Source: Ohtaekwangia kribbensis (GTDB taxonomy: Bacteria; Bacteroidota; Bacteroidia; Cytophagales; Cyclobacteriaceae). From it: a stretch of 64,000 nt of DNA. Positions 19,001 through 26,578 of the stretch are shown here, piece by piece; the stretch's first letter is position 1, and each line of letters opens with the position of its first letter. The notes below the pieces were generated by a model that saw nothing but the letters and a program-made list of their open reading frames with translations, searched no databases and was not told where the DNA came from. The position numbers and the translations under genes are program-made. Where the stretch lies: the NCBI RefSeq assembly GCF_042676245.1, contig NZ_JBHTKA010000014.1, forward strand, positions 1 to 64,000, in the 5' to 3' direction.

Positions 19001-19502
19001 TGGTAAAACACGCGGTGAGCCACCGCTCGTTATGGTCGCAACGGCACGACTATACAACGAAGGATCTTTGCACGTAACCTATGAAACACTAGACTCATCT
19101 TCGTTTAAACTCAATGTGCGTCTCAAAGATTTAAATCTTACCGCGCTAAACCGTGTAGTGGTACCGTTGCAAGGCATTCATATCAAATCAGGATACCTGA
19201 AAAAATTTGATCTGCAACTCACTGCTGGTGCCGAGCAGGCAAATGGTGCTTCGGTGATCTCGTACAACAACCTGCACCTCGAAATACGAAAGCCTGGTGA
19301 TTCTGAAAAAAAACGATGGGGCAATGAAGTGCTTACGTTTTTGGCCGATGGCATTTTAAAGAACGGTAAAGAAAACGCCACCACGGTTATCAGTCAGCCG
19401 CGCATCAGGCACAAAGCCATTTTTAATTACTGGGTTAAGTCTGCCATGCAGGGCGCTGTGGGCGGAGTTTTGCGCGGAAAACACAAGAAAATCAAGGCCT
19501 GA
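16065..19502 (+). CDS. Giant AsmA/DUF748-like membrane-anchored protein
   Basis: The gene encodes about 1145 aa with one N-terminal membrane helix (about residues 10-30, VLRIAVAMIPLAILFGGLVYG). A very long beta-rich remainder follows, made of repeating units that end in short hydrophobic strands (for example SLSLTVNNLKTQP, KLRANKLEIIKDGKLYF). The C-terminal part (about 960-1110), with LNLTALNRVVVPLQGIHIKSGYLKKFDLQL, resembles the end of AsmA/DUF748 proteins, which are proposed to bridge inner and outer membranes. I chose the ATG at 16065 because AGAGAGAAACAG precedes it; a TTG lies one codon earlier. The function is an inference from fold class only. Confidence 0.75.
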   Translation: MPLKKSSRKIVLRIAVAMIPLAILFGGLVYGKLYGFKRALSELVQSKTDGMYTLSIGRSSIDMLALTFTLNDVKIVRSPNAPSKGILGVTIPYMQLKFGSIASMSMVQQFDIKNLIIDEPIIEIDAQQQQRSTTARISTSNVSYQVVKLYPAIESLLGRFDIESLSIRRATVGMKNIARTSVRLNLVDLLVEHWNIQNLTPESQIQLKVGAQALVFPKAALNFSGIEFNFRQHHLQFTDFNFTSLDTVSQSRVEVSGKSLLLQRLDYKALYENQRYAIKRAMIDQPHVIAEFKLKKDTTRIKDRDLLTRILKQAIGECSIDSTVVRDARIHLVVQKDKDSVKIDLPHVNINVYAFKVIRDSSAFQVGGLEVGLDRTAIALRRNLSFNCNTILFDKYRDLTLTDVVLYDSASRKNIANCGKLKLKYFNLLDFAFDKKIQADELSVEDADVNLTPERIKRKGDAKTADDKIDNVNVRLLSFKNVTVRYADEDRSLRVNNLSLTVNNLKTQPAGGFIYTVSDIRFANAWVRNTSGTLVSKMKGVDFDGRLLRAAEVDVQKDSLHLHAKQIMALKEGDEPLQKNYKHWKAIHFNSLEVTGRLPARAGKKANDEPKDDLFESIGQLSIGNAKINLHRDQRYIACSGKDLEIEKMISENGHVKFDSIRGQLSDVDVKLKTLCVQVSKMAMNYPARFQVTNLQVKKNNIEISAPALDLNNLVRDEDFWSARKLRANKLEIIKDGKLYFSSDAIVMNDAEVAKDEPPSVKRLEVYNPLLIVPEAGPKRKRSDRERTSSFAIVQQFVIHPGQVKWKDNQSLTFGKLEGDTRSGNFRCASLKTETEKSSVQVYDVVLKNNKVNIDSVHISPRKEWIYSNTVENDFIDARFQGITLHGFSINDMIEHRVLKNADIAVERFAFDIKRDKRMPDPPMVEKPVTLEGLLKLPPSITINRVDLKNGRIQYTETSEKIGEDGVVVFENIVANLKVGKTRGEPPLVMVATARLYNEGSLHVTYETLDSSSFKLNVRLKDLNLTALNRVVVPLQGIHIKSGYLKKFDLQLTAGAEQANGASVISYNNLHLEIRKPGDSEKKRWGNEVLTFLADGILKNGKENATTVISQPRIRHKAIFNYWVKSAMQGAVGGVLRGKHKKIKA

Positions 19503-19588
19503 ACGGGCCTAAAAAATTCAAACAAACATTGTTGTAACTCTTAATGCATTCTTTTGTATTTTAAGGGCTTGGAGATTGTGTGAGCCCT

Positions 19589-20212
19589 ATGAAAAAGTAT
19601 GAAAGTAGTTTGGTTAAAGCGTCCCTCTGCATTCTCAGAAACCACCTCTCAATTCTGTTTGTACTGACGTCAGCAGTATATATTATTAATGATTTTAGTC
19701 TGCCGGAGATCGATGTGCGACTGGCACTTGCATTCTTTGGACTTTACCTGTTAGGTGTATATAGTTATCTCGGTATAACCAACAATGATTTTATACTGAC
19801 GGATGATACGCTTGAAGTTGTGGGCAAAGTGCCGTTGTTCAGAAGAAGAAGAAAATTTTTACTGTATGATATCAACATGGCGTTGTTTCGTCATGATTGG
19901 ACTGTTACAGTAGGAGAGGGCATCAAACCTCGCATTGTTCAGTTTTTTGTGAAGGAGATTTCGCAGTTGTTATTTCCGTTCGACTACAAATGGGTTGAGA
20001 TCACCACGCATCATACATTTCGATTTTATTGCTTCGGTCTTTCGTATAATTACTTTGATAATAAAGGACCTCTGTTTGAAGACCTTCATAAAGCGTTGCG
20101 CGCAAAGGGTATACCTGTAAAGTGGACACGATATGCTTCGATGTTAACGCGAAGCAGTGGGTTTGAAAGAGCACAGGAAAATCAACCGCACAAGTATTTC
20201 AGTAAACCCTGA
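19589..20212 (+). CDS. Hypothetical membrane protein
   Basis: This 207-aa protein has two adjacent hydrophobic segments (about residues 15-65: LSILFVLTSAVYIINDF and LALAFFGLYLLGVYSYLGI). A soluble part follows with DDTLEVVGKVPLFRRRRKFLLYDI, reminiscent of bacterial PH-like (YdbT-type) domains. The fold is a guess and no family is assigned. I use the ATG at 19589; a GTG three codons upstream also reads in frame. Its last 31 bp overlap the convergent ABC ATPase gene. Confidence 0.65.
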   Translation: MKKYESSLVKASLCILRNHLSILFVLTSAVYIINDFSLPEIDVRLALAFFGLYLLGVYSYLGITNNDFILTDDTLEVVGKVPLFRRRRKFLLYDINMALFRHDWTVTVGEGIKPRIVQFFVKEISQLLFPFDYKWVEITTHHTFRFYCFGLSYNYFDNKGPLFEDLHKALRAKGIPVKWTRYASMLTRSSGFERAQENQPHKYFSKP

Positions 20213-21150
20213 AGCGATGTATACCGGTTATCTCCGATAATCCATACACAAGCGTTATTATTCTGTTCAATTTTTATGGTAGTGTCTCCGTTGTGCTGAA
20301 CAATCTGAAATCCGTTTCTTTCCAGTGCGTTTCGTGTCCATAGATATTCCGAATCATTCCCGTTCAATTGAATTGTTCGCGCGCGATTTATTTCGTGTTT
20401 TACTTTTCCGGTTTTGAGGTCAAAGCCTTTGAAACGAAAAATATCATCGAACGAACCATTCAACACCAGGTCTTCCGGTATGCCGGTGATGATATTTTTC
20501 TGGTTGCCAGCGAGCCATATATAGTCTGCAGTCTGAAGCGCTAAATCAAGTTCGTGTGTAGCAATGAGAATAGCCTTGTTAGTTTTGCGCGCCAGGTTCC
20601 TCAGCATACGCATGATCTCGACACGATTGTTCAAATCAAGGTGTGCTGTGGGTTCATCCAATAAAATGATTGGTGTAGTCTGTGCGAGTGCCCGCGCAAT
20701 CATAACCATCTGCAACTGGCCGTCACTTAACTGATATAATTTTTTTGAAATGATATTCCGGATGTTAACCTGGTCGATAGCCTCGTCAATTATGCGGATA
20801 TCATTTTCGTGTAGGCTTACATTCCAGTTCAGATACGGATAACGCCCGAAGGTAATGAGCTCCTCCACAGTCATACCCGGAGTTGTAATCTTGTCGGTCA
20901 GTACAACAGCGATCTGTTGCCGCAGCTCTGCGTTATCAGTATGTATATATATACCTCCTTCTATACTTTTCTGCAAGCCGGCAAGGGTTCGTATCAATGT
21001 GGATTTACCGATGCCATTCGGTCCCATAAAGCAAACCAATTCTCCTGCGTATAGTGCAAGATTCTGTTTTTCAAACAATGGTATAGACTGGCCGGTATAC
21101 CCGATTGAAAGATCTTTTGTTTCCAGCAATGCTTTCTTCACGCTACTCAT
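20182..21150 (-). CDS. FecE/BtuD-type ABC importer ATPase
   Basis: The 322-aa ATP-binding subunit serves an iron-chelate/heme/cobalamin-type importer. Walker A GPNGIGKST lies near residues 43-51, signature LSDGQ replaces the more usual LSGGQ, and Walker B IILLDEPTAHLD is followed by the switch His in ATHELDL. The last 85 or so residues extend beyond the normal 250-aa ATPase. They contain no motif I recognise. The start at 21150 is chosen because it overlaps the permease stop as ATGA; a longer reading starts 11 codons earlier, inside the permease. The two genes are coupled. No binding protein or TonB receptor is adjacent, so the substrate is unknown. Confidence 0.88.
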   Translation of the reverse strand: MSSVKKALLETKDLSIGYTGQSIPLFEKQNLALYAGELVCFMGPNGIGKSTLIRTLAGLQKSIEGGIYIHTDNAELRQQIAVVLTDKITTPGMTVEELITFGRYPYLNWNVSLHENDIRIIDEAIDQVNIRNIISKKLYQLSDGQLQMVMIARALAQTTPIILLDEPTAHLDLNNRVEIMRMLRNLARKTNKAILIATHELDLALQTADYIWLAGNQKNIITGIPEDLVLNGSFDDIFRFKGFDLKTGKVKHEINRARTIQLNGNDSEYLWTRNALERNGFQIVQHNGDTTIKIEQNNNACVWIIGDNRYTSLQGLLKYLCG

Positions 21151-22157
21151 ACCCGCATTTTTGAATGTCTTACAATAACCCATATCACTACAGGCGCCCC
21201 GATCAGTGCAGTAATGGCATTGATGGGCAACACTTGTGTACTACCCGGGAGTTGTGATAGTATGTCGCAGAAGAGCATCAGTACAGAACCCCCGATCATT
21301 ACTGTAGGGATTAATATTTTATGATTGGTTGTCTTGACGAGAAACTTCACGAGGTGAGGCACAGCCAATCCCACAAAAGCAATAGGGCCGCAGAAGGCCG
21401 TAACACCTCCCGTTAATATACTGGCAGACAAAATAATCCAGAACCGGGCTCGTTTCATGTTGATACCAATACTGGCCGCATAATTATCGCCCAGCATCCA
21501 GGCATTTAAAGACTTAACCAACCCCAGGGCTATACTGCCTCCTAATAGTAATACAGACGCTAATACCAGGAGCTCCGTCCAGTTCAATCCTCCCAAACTT
21601 CCAAAGGTCCAGATGAGGTACGTCTGCATTTCTTCCGCGCGACTTATATATTGGAGTACGCTGACGATGGACGAGGTTCCCGCCCCGATCATCAGACCAA
21701 CGATAAGTAGAGAAACGTTATCGAGAAGTTTTTTGGAAAGTGCGAGCATAATAAGGAATACACCTGTGCACCCCAATGTAGCAGCGATGGCAACTGTCCA
21801 CGGATTGGGTGTACGCAGGAAACTAATGCCGGCAGCCTGACTCATAAAGATCAGTGATACAGCGAGACTCGCACCTGAACTCAGTCCCAATACATCAGGC
21901 CCCGCCAGCGCATTTCGGAAGAGCGTTTGCATTTGCAGTCCGCTCAAAGCCAATGCACCTCCCGCCAGTATGCAGGTCAATGCCTTCGTCATTCTGAAAT
22001 TCCAGACAATGTCTCTCCATATAGGTTCTGAACTTTCGCCACCTGTCAGAATGGTTACGATCTCTTTAAAAGGAATATGTACACTGCCCAGGGAAAGGTT
22101 AAGACCAAACAGTAAAATCAGGAGTAAGGGAAGAAGCAGCCAGCGGTTATTGTTCAT
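21147..22157 (-). CDS. FecCD-type ABC importer permease
   Basis: The 336-aa integral membrane protein has about ten helices and matches the FecCD/BtuC family. GALALSGLQMQTLFRNALAG and PDVLGLSSGASLAV form the signature region near residues 60-105, and GPIAFVGLAVPHLVKFLV (about 255-272) is the ATPase-contacting stretch. Permeases of this family move siderophores, heme or vitamin B12 across the inner membrane. It is the first gene of a two-gene minus-strand unit with the ATPase. The promoter should lie in the 417-bp gap shared with the ribosomal cluster. Confidence 0.92.
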   Translation of the reverse strand: MNNNRWLLLPLLLILLFGLNLSLGSVHIPFKEIVTILTGGESSEPIWRDIVWNFRMTKALTCILAGGALALSGLQMQTLFRNALAGPDVLGLSSGASLAVSLIFMSQAAGISFLRTPNPWTVAIAATLGCTGVFLIMLALSKKLLDNVSLLIVGLMIGAGTSSIVSVLQYISRAEEMQTYLIWTFGSLGGLNWTELLVLASVLLLGGSIALGLVKSLNAWMLGDNYAASIGINMKRARFWIILSASILTGGVTAFCGPIAFVGLAVPHLVKFLVKTTNHKILIPTVMIGGSVLMLFCDILSQLPGSTQVLPINAITALIGAPVVIWVIVRHSKMRV

Positions 22158-22470
22158 TGAAAAAAATAGTATGGATTTCTAAATCCGGCTGAAATTTAGT
22201 CACCCTTTTAGCATTTAAAATTCTTTTTTTTCATGGATAAAAGGGTATGGTTAAGACTTCTTGTTGAGGAAGAGCGTTCGGTATAAAAAATAGTTTTGGT
22301 GATCATTTTCGATATAATATTCTGCTTTAACTGTCGGAATGGCTATAAATCCTATGAAAAGTGCTGATTGGTTAATCTGCTACAAATGTCAAAAGAAGCA
22401 ATGATTTCACGATCTGTGACTTATGAGTGGAGCATTATCTCCAGATTTCCCAAAAATTTTGAAACCCACA
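22158..22470. other. Gap between FecCD permease and ribosomal promoter
   Basis: This stretch is AT-rich. I see a 9-bp inverted repeat with a 27-base spacer (ACCCTTTTA at 22202-22210, TAAAAGGGT at 22238-22246) close to the permease start. It resembles no operator I know, and there is no Fur-box-like palindrome. Several short ORFs here look random. Confidence 0.4.
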
Positions 22471-22501
22471 TTTGGTAACTACCCTTTAGTTCCTATCTTT
22501 G
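22471..22501 (+). promoter_or_regulatory. Promoter of the ribosomal protein cluster (rplC)
   Basis: TTTG at 22471-22474 and TATCTTTG at 22494-22501 are separated by exactly 19 bp. This is a perfect match to the Bacteroidota housekeeping sigma consensus TTTG-N19-TAnnTTTG. The rplC ATG lies 73 bp downstream, leaving a leader of about 65 nt. Confidence 0.85.
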
Positions 22502-22574
22502 CAGTCCTTTTTGCAGAAAGAGTCTACTCAACGTATACTTTACAAGCAGAAAGTCCTGAAAAACAAGCACAACT

Positions 22575-23207
22575 ATGCCTGGCATTATAGGAAAGAAAAT
22601 AGGAATGACTAGCGTATTCGGCCCGGATGGCGAGAATATAGCTTGCACAGTGATCGAGGCTGGTCCCTGTGTAGTAACACAGGTAAAGAGTGAAGAAACG
22701 GATGGATACCGCGCTGTTCAACTTGCCTTTGGTGAGAAAAAAGAAAAGAACACGACTAAGGCGGCCATCGGTCACTTTAAGAAAGCCAACACAACTCCTA
22801 AAAAAGATGTTGCTGAATTTCGTGATTTCAAAACTGAGTTCGATGGTTTAGTTGAACTTGGCAAAGAGATCCGTATACAGGATATCTTCGTTGAAGGTGA
22901 TTTCATTGATGCCATTGGTACCTCTAAGGGTCGTGGTTTTCAGGGGGTTGTAAAGCGCCATAACTTTGGTGGTGTAGGTGGAGCTACGCACGGTCAACAT
23001 AACCGTCTTCGTGCACCTGGTTCAATGGGTAACGCATCGTTCGCATCACGTGTACCAAAAGGTAAACGTCTTGCCGGCCGTATGGGTAACGATCGTGTAA
23101 AACTTACCAACCTTCAGGTTGTTAAGATCCTTGCTGATCAGAATTTGATCGTAATCAGTGGCTCTCTTCCCGGAGCTAAGAATTCAACTGTAATCCTTCA
23201 GAAATAA
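22575..23207 (+). CDS. rplC: 50S ribosomal protein L3
   Basis: The 210-aa protein begins MPGIIGKKIGMTSVF and carries the universally conserved loop with KGRGFQGVVKRHNF and GATHGQHNRLRAPGSMG, which reaches the peptidyl-transferase centre. L3 is an early assembly protein of the 50S subunit. It is the first gene of the cluster, and rpsJ, which normally precedes it, is absent here. A strong promoter lies directly upstream. The TAA overlaps the rplD ATG by one base. Confidence 0.98.
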   Translation: MPGIIGKKIGMTSVFGPDGENIACTVIEAGPCVVTQVKSEETDGYRAVQLAFGEKKEKNTTKAAIGHFKKANTTPKKDVAEFRDFKTEFDGLVELGKEIRIQDIFVEGDFIDAIGTSKGRGFQGVVKRHNFGGVGGATHGQHNRLRAPGSMGNASFASRVPKGKRLAGRMGNDRVKLTNLQVVKILADQNLIVISGSLPGAKNSTVILQK

Positions 23208-23839
23208 TGGAAGTAGCAGTATTAAATAATAGTGGTAAAGCAACCTCAAAGAAAGTTACGCTTTCTTCTGACGTGTTTGGCATTGAACCGAACGACCACG
23301 CTATATACCTGGATGTAAAAAGCTTCTTAGCAAACCAACGCCAAGGTACACACAAGTCAAAGCAGCGTAACGAAATATCTGGTTCTTCTAAAAAGTTGAA
23401 GAAACAAAAAGGTACCGGAGGCGCTCGTGCAGGTAACATTAAGAACCCTCAGTTCAAAGGTGGTGGACGTGTATTCGGTCCTACTCCTCGCGACTATTCA
23501 TTCAAACTGAATAAGAAAGTAAAAGATCTGGCTCGTAAGTCAGCTCTTTCTTACAAAGCAAAAGATAATTCAATTGCGATATTGGAAGACTTCTCATTTG
23601 AGTCTCCTAAAACCAAGCAATTCCTGTCATTGTTGAATGCTCTTGCATTAAGTGATAAGAAAACGCTCCTCGTACTTCCTGAACTTAATAAGAACGTAGT
23701 TCTTTCCGGAAGAAATATTCAGAATACGAAAGTTACTACAGCTGATCAGATCAACACCTTTGATGTGATGAATGCTGACAACGTAATCTTTGTAGAGAGC
23801 TCTGTTAGTAAAGTTGAGAACTTATTAAATAAAGCATAA
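23207..23839 (+). CDS. rplD: 50S ribosomal protein L4
   Basis: This 210-aa protein shows the L4 extended loop with RQGTHKSKQRNEISGS, KKQKGTGGARAG and GGGRVFGPTPRDYSFKLNKK. The loop lines the peptide exit tunnel. In E. coli L4 also represses the S10 operon; whether that holds here is unknown. It overlaps rplC and rplW by one base each, so translation is coupled. Confidence 0.98.
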   Translation: MEVAVLNNSGKATSKKVTLSSDVFGIEPNDHAIYLDVKSFLANQRQGTHKSKQRNEISGSSKKLKKQKGTGGARAGNIKNPQFKGGGRVFGPTPRDYSFKLNKKVKDLARKSALSYKAKDNSIAILEDFSFESPKTKQFLSLLNALALSDKKTLLVLPELNKNVVLSGRNIQNTKVTTADQINTFDVMNADNVIFVESSVSKVENLLNKA

Positions 23840-24126
23840 TGAGTATCCTGAAACAACCATTAGTAACGGAGAAAGTTTCCGCTCTGAACGAGAAAGGCAA
23901 ATACGGTTTCATCGTAAGTGCTGATGCGAACAAAGTTGAGATTAAGAAAGCCGTTGAAAAGCAATATGGCGTAAACGTGGAGAAAGTAAATACCATGAAT
24001 GTAATGGGTAAGAAAAAGACCCGCTACACTAAAACAGGTATACTTTCTGGTCGCAGACCCGGCTACAAGAAAGCTGTTGTGACCCTGGCACAAGGTGAAG
24101 TAATTGATTTTTATAGCAACGTATAA
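23839..24126 (+). CDS. rplW: 50S ribosomal protein L23
   Basis: The 95-aa protein has the L23 pattern: LKQPLVTEKVSALNEKGKYGF at the start, VEIKKAVEKQYGVNVEKVNT in the middle and KKAVVTLAQGEVIDFY at the end. L23 sits at the tunnel exit and is a docking site for trigger factor and SRP. It starts on the last base of rplD, with rplB following after 10 bp. Confidence 0.97.
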   Translation: MSILKQPLVTEKVSALNEKGKYGFIVSADANKVEIKKAVEKQYGVNVEKVNTMNVMGKKKTRYTKTGILSGRRPGYKKAVVTLAQGEVIDFYSNV

Positions 24127-24136
24127 TTTTTGAACG

Positions 24137-24961
24137 ATGGCGTTGAAGAAATTAAAACCAGTAACGGCAGGTACGCGTCATAGACTCGCTACTACATTCG
24201 ATGATATTACTACATCGAAGCCTGAGAAGTCGCTGGTAACAACAGTAAAAAAGACGGGTGGTAGAAATAGCAATGGGCGCATGACTATGCGTTACATTGG
24301 TGGTGGTCATAAGCAGAAACTTCGTGATATCGACTTTAAACGTAATAAGACAGGTATACCTGCTACGGTGAAGTCTATAGAATACGATCCAACTCGTTCT
24401 GCTCGTATAGCTCTCCTGTATTATATAGACGGATCTAAATCTTATATCATCGCTCCTGAAGGACTGAAAGTAGGACAGCAACTTGTTTCTGGTGCTGATG
24501 TAGCTCCTGAAGTGGGCAATGCTCTTCCACTTGCTAAAATTCCTCTCGGTACGATTGTACATAATGTAGAAATGAAGCCAGGCAAAGGTGGCGCGATAGC
24601 TCGCTCTGCAGGTTCATTTGTACAGTTGCTTGCTCGTGAAAACGGCTTGGCAACATTGAAAATGCCTTCTGGTGAAATGCGTAATGTGTTAGATGTTTGC
24701 ATGGCTACTATCGGTGCAACATCAAACGCTGACCACATGAACGAAAGTGTAGGTAAAGCTGGTCGCAGCCGTTGGAGAGGTGTTCGTCCTCGCACACGTG
24801 CTGTAGCGATGAACCCTGTTGATCACCCGATGGGTGGTGGTGAAGGACGTGCGTCAGGAGGTCACCCTCGTTCACGCAACGGTCTGTACACGAAGGGTAA
24901 GAAGACCCGTCATCCGAAGAAGTATTCTGATAATTTAATTATATCTAGAAGGAAAAAATAA
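24137..24961 (+). CDS. rplB: 50S ribosomal protein L2
   Basis: The 274-aa protein carries the L2 hallmarks: GRNSNGRMTMRYIGGGHKQ near the N-terminus and, near residue 230, NPVDHPMGGGEGRASGGHPRS with the conserved His needed for peptidyl-transferase function and subunit association. Length is typical. Its TAA overlaps the rpsS ATG by one base. Confidence 0.98.
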   Translation: MALKKLKPVTAGTRHRLATTFDDITTSKPEKSLVTTVKKTGGRNSNGRMTMRYIGGGHKQKLRDIDFKRNKTGIPATVKSIEYDPTRSARIALLYYIDGSKSYIIAPEGLKVGQQLVSGADVAPEVGNALPLAKIPLGTIVHNVEMKPGKGGAIARSAGSFVQLLARENGLATLKMPSGEMRNVLDVCMATIGATSNADHMNESVGKAGRSRWRGVRPRTRAVAMNPVDHPMGGGEGRASGGHPRSRNGLYTKGKKTRHPKKYSDNLIISRRKK

Positions 24962-25239
24962 TGGGACGCTCGATTAAGAAGGGACCGTATTGTGACTTCC
25001 GTCTTCTCAAGAAAGTAGAAGCAATGGAAAAATCAGGCAAGAAGTCTGTTATTAAGACTTGGTCCAGAAGATCAACCGTAACACCCGATTTGATCGGTAA
25101 TACGTTTGCTGTTCACAATGGAAATAAATTCATTCCGGTATATGTAACGGAGAACATGGTAGGTCATAAACTCGGTGAGTTTGCTCCTACACGTACTTTC
25201 CGTGGACACTCTGGAAACAAGAAAGATAACGCTAGGTAA
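24961..25239 (+). CDS. rpsS: 30S ribosomal protein S19
   Basis: The 92-aa protein reads MGRSIKKGPYCDFRLLKKVE, then TWSRRSTVTPDLIGNTFAVHNG and GHKLGEFAPTRTFRGHSG, all standard S19. It binds the 16S rRNA head with S13. It starts on the last base of rplB; rplV follows after 2 bp. Confidence 0.98.
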   Translation: MGRSIKKGPYCDFRLLKKVEAMEKSGKKSVIKTWSRRSTVTPDLIGNTFAVHNGNKFIPVYVTENMVGHKLGEFAPTRTFRGHSGNKKDNAR

Positions 25240-25241
25240 TC

Positions 25242-25712
25242 ATGGCAGAAGTAGCGAAAAAAACTAAACGTTCAGTGCTTAAGCGCGAGAAGCGTGATGC
25301 AAAGAAAGAAGCTGCTAAAAACGGCCCTTCTGTAGCGAAACTGAAAAACGTACCAACCTCTCCACGTAAGATGCGTCTGATCGCTGATCTTATCAGAGGC
25401 GAGCGTGTTAATAAGGCTCTTAACATTTTGAAGTACGAGCCCAAAGTAGGTGCTCCTAAACTAGAGAAGCTGTTGTTGTCAGCAATCTCTGGCTGGACAG
25501 CTAAACATACTGATCTGAAGCTTGAAGAAGCTGATCTATATGTAAAAGATATCTTCGTTGATGGTGGTCGTATCCTGAAGAGACTACGTCCTGCACCTCA
25601 GGGAAGAGCTCACCGCGTGAGAAAGCGTTCAAACCACGTAACATTGATCGTGGACAGCTTCAAGAAAAGCGGTGCTGAAGTGGTAACAACTGAAACAGAA
25701 ACTAAGGAATAA
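25242..25712 (+). CDS. rplV: 50S ribosomal protein L22 with basic N-terminal extension
   Basis: This is a 156-aa L22, about 40 residues longer than the usual 110-115. The extra part is an N-terminal Lys/Arg/Ala-rich stretch (about residues 1-35: KKTKRSVLKREKRD, then KKEAAKNGPSVAK). The core follows: VPTSPRKMRLIADLIRGERVNKAL and the tunnel-lining RILKRLRPAPQGRAHRVRKR hairpin. L22 forms part of the exit-tunnel constriction, the target region of macrolides. There is no internal start matching the core better, since no ATG occurs before the core methionine at MRLIADL. It overlaps rpsC by one base. Confidence 0.96.
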   Translation: MAEVAKKTKRSVLKREKRDAKKEAAKNGPSVAKLKNVPTSPRKMRLIADLIRGERVNKALNILKYEPKVGAPKLEKLLLSAISGWTAKHTDLKLEEADLYVKDIFVDGGRILKRLRPAPQGRAHRVRKRSNHVTLIVDSFKKSGAEVVTTETETKE

Positions 25713-26545
25713 TGGGACAGAAAATTAATCCGGTAGCCCTGCGCTTAGGCATCGTTCGTGGTTGGGATTCTAACTGGTACGGTGGCAAAACATTCGCTGA
25801 TAAACTGGTTGAAGATCAGAAAATCAGAGATTACGTAAAGGCTCGTATTCCTAAAGGCGGAATCGCTAAAATAGTTATTGAAAGAACACTGAAGCGTATT
25901 ACACTTACTATTCATACTGCCCGTCCGGGTGTTGTAATTGGTAAAGGTGGTACCGAAGTAGATAAGATCAAGGAAGAGTTAAAGAAGATCACCAGCAAAG
26001 ATGTTCAAATCAACATCTTCGAAATTAAGCGCCCGGAGCTGGATGCGAAATTGGTTGGTGAATCCATCGCTCAGCAGATCGAGGCCCGTATATCTTACAA
26101 GCGTGCCATGAAGCAGGCAATTGCTTCAGCAATGCGTGTAGGTGCGGAGGGTATTAAAGTAAAAACATCAGGCCGTTTGGCTGGTGCAGATATGGCTCGT
26201 ACAGAGCAATACAAAGAAGGTCGTATTCCATTGCATACACTTCGTGCTGATATCGATTATGCGCACTCTGAAGCTCAGACTGTGTATGGTAAAATCGGTA
26301 TCAAAGTATGGATCTTCAAGGGAGAAATTTACGGCAAGCGTGATCTGTCTCCAAATGTAGGTCTTGCAAGCACTTCAGGCCAGCAAGGTGGTGGCGGTGA
26401 ACACCGCGGAGGAAGAGGAGATCGCAACGAGCGTGGTGGCGACAGAGGTGGCCGCAACAGAAGAGGTGGCGATAGACGTGAAGGTGGTGGCGGAGGAAGA
26501 CGCGGTGGAGATAATCGCGGTGGAGGCCAAAAAAGAAACGGTTAA
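25712..26545 (+). CDS. rpsC: 30S ribosomal protein S3 with RGG-rich C-terminal tail
   Basis: The 277-aa protein has a normal S3 core to about residue 217: MGQKINPVALRLGIVRGWDS, the KH-domain RPGVVIGKGGTEVDKIKEEL and the C-terminal GRIPLHTLRADIDYAHSEA with KVWIFKGEIYGKRDL. The last 60 or so residues (about 218-277) are almost entirely Gly, Arg, Asp and Asn, with repeated RGG, RGGDR and GGGGG units. This RNA-binding-protein-like tail is absent from E. coli S3. S3 lies at the mRNA entry tunnel and takes part in helicase activity, so a disordered basic tail there could touch incoming mRNA; that is inference. Confidence 0.97.
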   Translation: MGQKINPVALRLGIVRGWDSNWYGGKTFADKLVEDQKIRDYVKARIPKGGIAKIVIERTLKRITLTIHTARPGVVIGKGGTEVDKIKEELKKITSKDVQINIFEIKRPELDAKLVGESIAQQIEARISYKRAMKQAIASAMRVGAEGIKVKTSGRLAGADMARTEQYKEGRIPLHTLRADIDYAHSEAQTVYGKIGIKVWIFKGEIYGKRDLSPNVGLASTSGQQGGGGEHRGGRGDRNERGGDRGGRNRRGGDRREGGGGGRRGGDNRGGGQKRNG

Positions 26546-26578
26546 TCAGAAGAACAAACGCATTAAAGCCAGGTAACA

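Noticed and set aside
22202..22246. 9-bp inverted repeat with 27-base spacer upstream of the FecCD permease
   Set aside because: Arms are A/T-rich and too far apart for a typical operator, and there is no match to a Fur box; chance is likely in AT-rich DNA.
26364..26576. Open frame inside the rpsC tail running almost to rplP (70 codons)
   Set aside because: It is a frame shadow of the GGTGGC-type repeats encoding the S3 tail; its amino acid mix (Val/Ala/Glu runs) reflects the repeats and no start signal is present.
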